A program made the translations under genes and the position numbers. From contig NZ_MCGQ01000015.1 in NCBI RefSeq assembly GCF_002242805.1, positions 118,725-182,724 on the forward strand: a DNA stretch of 64,000 nucleotides, given 5' to 3'. Positions 59,700 through 64,000 of the stretch are shown in pieces. How positions within the stretch are numbered: the first letter of the stretch is position 1; every line of letters begins with the position of its first letter. This stretch comes from Streptomyces diastatochromogenes (GTDB lineage: Bacteria; Actinomycetota; Actinomycetes; Streptomycetales; Streptomycetaceae). The notes under the pieces were generated by a model. It did not search any database, had not been told where the DNA came from, and worked only from the letters and a program-made list of their open reading frames with translations.

Positions 59700-60200
59700 C
59701 TACTCGCCCAGGAACTGCTCCAGCGCCTCCACCACCATGCGGTGGTCCTGCAGCTGGGGCAGGCCGGACACGGTCACCGTGCCGATGACGCCCGCGTTCT
59801 CGACATGGATCGGGAACGAGCCGCCGTGGGCCGCGTACGTGTCCGGATCGAGGCGGGCGGAGTCCTCGAACGTGGTGCCCTTGGCGCGGAAGCGGGCACC
59901 GACCAGGTAGGAGGAGGCGCCGTAGCGCTCCACGACCCGGCGCTTGCGGTCGATCCAGGCGTCGTTGTCCGGCGTGGAGCCTGGCAGGGCCGCGTGGAAG
60001 AGCTGCTGGCCGGCGCGGTGGATGTCGATGGCCACCGGCGCCTGGCGCTCCCTGGCCAGCTCGACCAGGAGCGTGCCCAGGGCCCAGGCGTCGTCGTAGG
60101 TGAAGTGGCGGAAGACCAGGCGGCGTTCCTGCGCCTCCAGCTCCTCCACGCTCGGGGTGATCTCGGGGGCGAACTTCGGGGTGATCTGCGGGTGGTGCAT
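59700..60200 (-). CDS. UPF0303/HbpS-like heme-degrading-domain protein
   Basis: 166 residues. HFTYDDAWALGTLLVELARERQAPVAIDIHRAGQQLFHAALPG and FGSFPIHVENAGVIGTVTVSGLPQLQDHRMVVEAL-like stretches match UPF0303. Relatives (HbpS, GlcG) bind heme, but the biochemical role is unproven. ATG at 60200 overlaps the upstream oxidoreductase stop by one base (TGATG), so the two are coupled. Confidence 0.87.
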   Translation of the reverse strand: MHHPQITPKFAPEITPSVEELEAQERRLVFRHFTYDDAWALGTLLVELARERQAPVAIDIHRAGQQLFHAALPGSTPDNDAWIDRKRRVVERYGASSYLVGARFRAKGTTFEDSARLDPDTYAAHGGSFPIHVENAGVIGTVTVSGLPQLQDHRMVVEALEQFLGE

Positions 60201-61267
60201 CAGAGGGTCACCGTCACCTTGTCGCGGGCGGAGCGTCGGGCAGCTTCCAGTACGTCGAGGGTCGCGGCCGCCTCCAGGGCGGTCACGGGGTTGGGGCCGG
60301 TGCCGGTCAGGGCCGCCGCCACGGCCGCATAGTAGGCCGGGTAGTCGCCGGGGACGGTCGGCACGGGGCGGCCGCCGCCGGTCAGCGGGGACTCGCCGGA
60401 GCCGAGCCGGCCCCACAGGGACTCGGGCTCGGCACCCCACTGCGGCCCGGGGCGCAGGCCTTCCCTGAGGGCCGCCTCCTGCGGGTCCAGGCCGTACTTC
60501 ACATAGCCCGCCTGCGAGCCGAGGACCCGGAAGCGCGGGCCGAGCTGGGCCGTGGTGGCGGAGACGTAGAGGTGGGAGCGGACGCCGTTCGCGTGGGTGA
60601 GCGCGATGAAGGTGTCGTCGTCCGTCTCGGCGCCGGGGCGGCGGATGTCCCGCTCGGCGTACACCTCGGTGACCGGGCCGAAGAGAACCAGAGCCTGGTC
60701 GACGACATGGCTGCCGAGGTCGTAGAGCAGACCTCCGATCTCTGCCGGGTCGCCGGACTCGCGCCAGCCGCCCTTGGGCTGCGGGCGCCAGCGCTCGAAG
60801 CGGGACTCGAAGCGCCAGACGTCGCCCAGTTCGCCCTTCTCCAGCAGCTCGCGCAGGGTCAGGAAGTCGCTGTCCCAGCGCCGGTTCTGGAAGACCGAGA
60901 GCAGCAGGCCGCGCTCCTCGGCGAGGGCGGCCAGCTCCCGCGCCTCGGCCGCCGTACCCGCCACCGGCTTGTCCACGACCGCCGGCAGGCCCGCCTCCAG
61001 GGCGGTGGTGGCGAGCGGGACGTGCGTCTTGTTCGGGGAGGCGATGACGATCAGGTCCAGCTCGTCGGCGTGGTCGAACAGCTCGTCGGGGGTGGCGGCG
61101 ATGCGGACGCCCGGGAACTCGGCGTGGGCCTGCTCCTGCCGCTCGGGGTACGAGGTGACCACGGTGTCCAGGGCGAGGCCCTCGGTGGCGGCGATCAGCG
61201 GGGCGTGGAAGACGGAGCCTGCGAGGCCGTAGCCGATCAGGCCGACGCGGAGGGGGGTACCAGTCAT
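60200..61267 (-). CDS. Gfo/Idh/MocA-family oxidoreductase
   Basis: 355 residues. N-terminal Rossmann fold (LRVGLIGYGLAGSVFHAPLI) and catalytic KPVAG. The C-terminal Gfo/Idh domain contains GGLLYDLGSHVVDQALVLFG, the conserved histidine region. It acts on a sugar or inositol-like polyol with NAD(P). Divergent from a ROK regulator that probably controls it through the shared operator. Confidence 0.92.
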   Translation of the reverse strand: MTGTPLRVGLIGYGLAGSVFHAPLIAATEGLALDTVVTSYPERQEQAHAEFPGVRIAATPDELFDHADELDLIVIASPNKTHVPLATTALEAGLPAVVDKPVAGTAAEARELAALAEERGLLLSVFQNRRWDSDFLTLRELLEKGELGDVWRFESRFERWRPQPKGGWRESGDPAEIGGLLYDLGSHVVDQALVLFGPVTEVYAERDIRRPGAETDDDTFIALTHANGVRSHLYVSATTAQLGPRFRVLGSQAGYVKYGLDPQEAALREGLRPGPQWGAEPESLWGRLGSGESPLTGGGRPVPTVPGDYPAYYAAVAAALTGTGPNPVTALEAAATLDVLEAARRSARDKVTVTL

Positions 61268-61275
61268 GCGTCCTA

Positions 61276-61298
61276 CTTTCGCAACGCTGTTGCCAAAG
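61276..61298. promoter_or_regulatory. ROK operator between oxidoreductase and ROK gene
   Basis: CTTTCGCAAC (61276-61285) and GTTGCCAAAG (61289-61298), 9 of 10 paired, spacer GCT. Nine bases upstream of the oxidoreductase start and 27 before the ROK start. Confidence 0.7.
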
Positions 61299-61324
61299 TG
61301 CAAGCGGTGGGGAGAATGGGTGGC

Positions 61325-62476
61325 GTGAACAGGACGAAGAGCGGCGGCGGGCGGTCGGTGGGGGCGAATCTCCTCGCGGTGCGCAGTCACAACACCGCGC
61401 TGGTGCTGGATCTGCTGCGGGCGGCCGGGGCGGAGGGCATCAGCCGGCTCGAACTGGCCGAGCGGACCGGGCTGACCCCGCAGGCCGTCAGCAAGATCAC
61501 CGCGCGGCTGCGGGAGGAGGGGCTCGCGGCGGAGGCCGGGCGCCGGGCGTCCACCGGGGGCAAGCCGCGCACCGTGCTGCGGCTGGTGCCGGAGGCCGGG
61601 CATGCGGTGGGGGTGCATCTGGACCGGGACGAGGTGCGGGCCGTGCTGGTGGATCTCGACGGGGCGGTGGTCGGGGAGCGGCGCGGGGCGGTTGACCTGG
61701 GGGCCGGGGCGGAGGCTGTCCTGGGGGGTGTGGCCGGGGTGGTCGAGGGGCTGGTGGGGGAGGTCCTGGGAGGTCACGGGGGTCAGGGAAGTCGGGGGCT
61801 CTCCGATGCCGGTTCGCTGCTCGGTGTGGGAGTCGCCCTGCCCGGCCCGCTCGATCACGCGCGCGGGGTGCTGCACCGGGTCACCGGGTTTCCGGAGTGG
61901 GACGGGTTCCCGCTGCGGGACGCGCTGGCCGAGCGGCTGGGGGTGCCGGTCGTGGTGGACAAGGACACCAACGCGGCGGCGCTCGGGCTGTCGGTGGGGG
62001 GTGAGGGCGGATCCTTCGCCTATCTGCACCTCGGTACGGGACTGGGCGCCGGGTTGGTGATCGGCGGCAGCGTCCATCGGGGGGCGCGGACCGGGGCCGG
62101 GGAGTTCGGGCACCAGGTGCTTCAGCTGGACGGGCCGGTGTGCGGGTGCGGGAACCGGGGGTGTGTGGAGGTGCTGTGCCTCGGGGCCGTGGGGCGGGGG
62201 GACGTGGAGGAGGCTGCGCGGGTGCTGGGGGTCGGGGCCGGGAACCTGGTGGGACTGCTGGACATCGACCTGGTGCTGCTCGGAGGGCGGACGATCTCCG
62301 CAGCGCCGGAGCCGTTCGTGCGCGGGGTCGCCGAGATGCTCGACGCACGGGCCCGGCGGGAGGGTGTGCCCGGCGGGACGGTCCCCGTGCGGGTCGCTCC
62401 GCGAGGGGAGCGGGTCGTCGCGGAGGGCGCCGCACAGCTGCTGCTGGCGCCGATGTTCGGGCGGGCGGACGGCTGA
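61325..62476 (+). CDS. ROK-family transcription regulator
   Basis: 383 residues. N-terminal winged helix (ISRLELAERTGLTPQAVSKITARLREEGL) followed by the ROK domain: ATP-site-like DKDTNAAALG, GTGLGAGLV, HQVLQLDGPVCGCGNRGCVE, the last with the zinc motif CxCGxxGCxE. Sugar-responsive repressors of this type release DNA on sugar binding. GTG at 61325 follows GGGGAGAA; an ATG at 61316 is also possible. Confidence 0.88.
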   Translation: MNRTKSGGGRSVGANLLAVRSHNTALVLDLLRAAGAEGISRLELAERTGLTPQAVSKITARLREEGLAAEAGRRASTGGKPRTVLRLVPEAGHAVGVHLDRDEVRAVLVDLDGAVVGERRGAVDLGAGAEAVLGGVAGVVEGLVGEVLGGHGGQGSRGLSDAGSLLGVGVALPGPLDHARGVLHRVTGFPEWDGFPLRDALAERLGVPVVVDKDTNAAALGLSVGGEGGSFAYLHLGTGLGAGLVIGGSVHRGARTGAGEFGHQVLQLDGPVCGCGNRGCVEVLCLGAVGRGDVEEAARVLGVGAGNLVGLLDIDLVLLGGRTISAAPEPFVRGVAEMLDARARREGVPGGTVPVRVAPRGERVVAEGAAQLLLAPMFGRADG

Positions 62477-62515
62477 TTCGAGCGGGCGGACGGCTGATTC
62501 GGGCGGACGGCTGAG
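62463..62515. repeat. Tandem repeat spanning the ROK gene stop
   Basis: Three copies of GGGCGGACGGCTGA with TTCG spacers (18-21 bp period). The first copy holds the ROK stop codon; later copies repeat it. Probably a slippage product. Confidence 0.65.
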
Positions 62516-62651
62516 AGGCGCGGCACAGGCGACCGTCCGGACCACTCGCCGGCCCCTTCAGGTGATTGCCGGACGACTCGCGAGCGGAGCGCGCGCCGCA
62601 CGGGTACGGCGTCTGCGCACCAGATGACCGGAACTCGTGAGGAGAACAGCC

Positions 62652-62936
62652 GTGTACGCAGCCATCAGACGGTACGAAGGGGTCACCGACCCGGCCGAGG
62701 CGGGACGTCGGGTGAGCGAGGGATTCGTGCCGCTCATCCGTGAGATTCCCGGCCTCCTGGCCTACTACTGGGTCGACGCCGGCAACGGAGTCATGGTCTC
62801 GACCAGCGTCTTCGAGAACGAGGCGGGAGCCGACGAATCGATCAAGAGGGCGGCGGTCTTCGTGCGGGACAACCTCGCGTCGCTGCTCCCCAACCCTCCC
62901 CAGGTCATGTCCGGCCAGGTCGTGGCCTCCCTTTAG
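62652..62936 (+). CDS. Small dimeric alpha+beta-barrel-type protein
   Basis: 94 residues. Beta-alpha-beta-beta pattern (VYAAIRRYEGV, EGFVPLIREIPGLLAYYWV, GNGVMVSTSVFE, helix with ADESIKRAAVFV) fits the ABM/dimeric alpha-beta-barrel superfamily. GAGGAG precedes the GTG at 62652. No catalytic residue can be named. Confidence 0.7.
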   Translation: MYAAIRRYEGVTDPAEAGRRVSEGFVPLIREIPGLLAYYWVDAGNGVMVSTSVFENEAGADESIKRAAVFVRDNLASLLPNPPQVMSGQVVASL

Positions 62937-63020
62937 CCTGTCGGCCGATCGAGCGGACTTCCGCCTGCCTCCGGAGTGGCACCCCGAGCCCCCGCCACCA
63001 CCCGGCATGGTCATGTGTTT

Positions 63021-63875
63021 ATGCGACCGGTCACGCACCTGCCCCTCTGCCTCGCCGCAGCCGCCGCTCTCGTGCCCGTGTCGTCGGCTGCCGCCCACGC
63101 CGCCGCGACCCCCTCCTGCGCGGCACCCGGCGGCCGTGCCTTCCCACTGGCCACCCGGATCCACGGCGGTCCCACCTCCTACGAGGTGGGCGGCGACTAC
63201 GGCACCTGGTACATCGACCTCACCAACACCACCACCCGCACCTGCGCCTCCATTCACCCCGTCGTCGTCCTCGTCGACGACAAGCGCACCCTGAAGCCGT
63301 CCCAGCCCAGGCTGGACTTCTACGACGGCTCCCGCGCCCGGCCCGTCACCTTCGAGACCACCGACGAGCAGGAACTGGTCGGCGTGCTGGACGGCGCCGG
63401 GTTCGGCGGGTTCACCGTGGCGCCCGGCGCGACCGTCACCGTCAAGCTCAGGCTCTCGCTCGCCTCCGACGCCGTACCCGACCACATCACCGCCAACGCG
63501 GCCGTCGTCCAGCGCCGGGGCCAGGACGGTGACTGGGTCGGGGAGTCCAACGACTACCGCTTCGGGGTCGGCGAGGACGGGGACGTGCCGGAAGACACCG
63601 CGGAACCGCAAGGCACGGGGGCCCCGGAGGATCCGGAGGCGACGGCGACGGCGACCGCCCCGGCCGGTACTCCTCAGGCCTCCCCGAGCGGCGCCGACCC
63701 GGACGACCCCGACGACCCCTCCCTCTTCCTCGCCGAGGATGCCGAGGAAGCCGGAGAGCGGGCCCGGGAACTCGCCCGTACCGGGCTCGGGCTCGCGCAC
63801 GGGCTGCTCGCAGCGGGCGCTGTCCTCCTCGCGGTCGGCGCGGGCGCGTCCCTCCTGGCTCGCCGCCGACGCTGA
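63021..63875 (+). CDS. Secreted protein with LAxTG sorting signal
   Basis: 284 residues. Signal peptide (LPLCLAAAAALVPVSSAAAHA), a beta-rich domain with two Cys (THTTRTCASIHP-like) of about 130 residues, an acidic Thr/Pro/Asp stalk (residues 190-245) and sorting signal LARTG plus hydrophobic helix and RRRR. LAxTG should be cut by the class E sortase at 52720. Function unknown; displayed on the cell wall. The ATG at 63021 is chosen for the clean signal peptide; no strong ribosome site is seen, so a slightly different start is possible. Confidence 0.8.
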   Translation: MRPVTHLPLCLAAAAALVPVSSAAAHAAATPSCAAPGGRAFPLATRIHGGPTSYEVGGDYGTWYIDLTNTTTRTCASIHPVVVLVDDKRTLKPSQPRLDFYDGSRARPVTFETTDEQELVGVLDGAGFGGFTVAPGATVTVKLRLSLASDAVPDHITANAAVVQRRGQDGDWVGESNDYRFGVGEDGDVPEDTAEPQGTGAPEDPEATATATAPAGTPQASPSGADPDDPDDPSLFLAEDAEEAGERARELARTGLGLAHGLLAAGAVLLAVGAGASLLARRRR

Positions 63876-63915
63876 GGAGCGGGCGGATGGCGCTGAGCCA
63901 CGGGCGCTGTACAGG

Positions 63916-64000
63916 TCGGGCGCGGGCCTCCGCGTACCTCGGGCGCGGGCCGTCGTGCAGCTCGGGCGCGGGTCTCCATACACCTCGGGCGCGGGCCTTC
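63916..64000. repeat. 23-bp tandem repeat at the window edge
   Basis: Unit TCGGGCGCGGGCC plus ten variable bases begins at 63916, 63939, 63962 and 63985 and runs to the edge of the window. The 23-base period is not a multiple of three, so it is not part of a coding repeat. It lies downstream of the LARTG surface protein. Confidence 0.75.

Overview
The window is chromosomal DNA of a high-GC actinomycete, almost certainly Streptomyces. The signs are strong third-position GC bias, many GTG and TTG starts, and long shadow frames opposite real genes. The content also fits: DasR-type dre sites around N-acetylglucosamine PTS genes, Scr1-type DUF5753/DUF397 genes, Tat-exported glycosidases and a class E sortase. 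The order cysO-cysM / PTS genes / rph / ABC exporter / large penicillin-binding protein matches, from memory, the SCO2897-SCO2915 region of S. coelicolor.

Region 1 (1-31.6 kb) is mostly conserved core. It holds a DUF2017 tail, an amino-acid permease, the sulfur-carrier cysteine pathway (JAMM protease, a leaderless Cys leader peptide, CysO, CysM) and a secreted sedolisin. Next come a lipoprotein, a membrane-anchored PemK-like protein, an MBL hydrolase, the GlcNAc PTS permeases nagE2, nagE1 and EIIB nagF under dre sites, and RNase PH. Then follow an ABC-2 exporter operon, a giant class A PBP, a guanidinium SMR exporter behind a guanidine-III riboswitch, a GroES-like protein, Bcp, tRNA-Leu(UAG), RdgB, a DUF445 protein, a GDSL esterase, an alginate-lyase-like surface protein, a GlxA-type regulator, and a cytosolic subtilase coupled to a small I9-like protein.

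Region 2 (31.6-48 kb) is accessory. It carries an AhpD-like protein without cysteines, a TetX-like flavoprotein, apparent hydrolase remnants, an AT-rich island, a frameshifted small gene, a beta-lactamase-fold gene bracketed by 42-bp direct repeats, an Scr1-type module, an XRE/TPR regulator, a HAD hydrolase, and a divergent pair of predicted modification-dependent restriction proteins. One of the pair is SauUSI-like (PLD-helicase-DUF3427); the other is McrB_N plus a PD-(D/E)XK nuclease.

Region 3 (48-64 kb) returns to ordinary chromosome. It has a SEC-C protein, a YraQ-type permease with a TIGR03943 partner, a GH30 glycosidase, sortase E, an MFS pump with a divergent HxlR regulator and paired operators, a YidC homologue, an FAH-family enzyme, a HEAT-like membrane protein, a luciferase-like monooxygenase, a UPF0303 protein, a Gfo/Idh/MocA oxidoreductase divergent from a ROK regulator, and a second LAxTG surface protein.

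The most informative items are the cysteine leader peptide with competing hairpins, the guanidine-III riboswitch, the divergent type IV restriction pair, the repeat-bracketed beta-lactamase gene and the coupled subtilase/I9-like pair. Family names come from reading motifs by eye; no database search was run.
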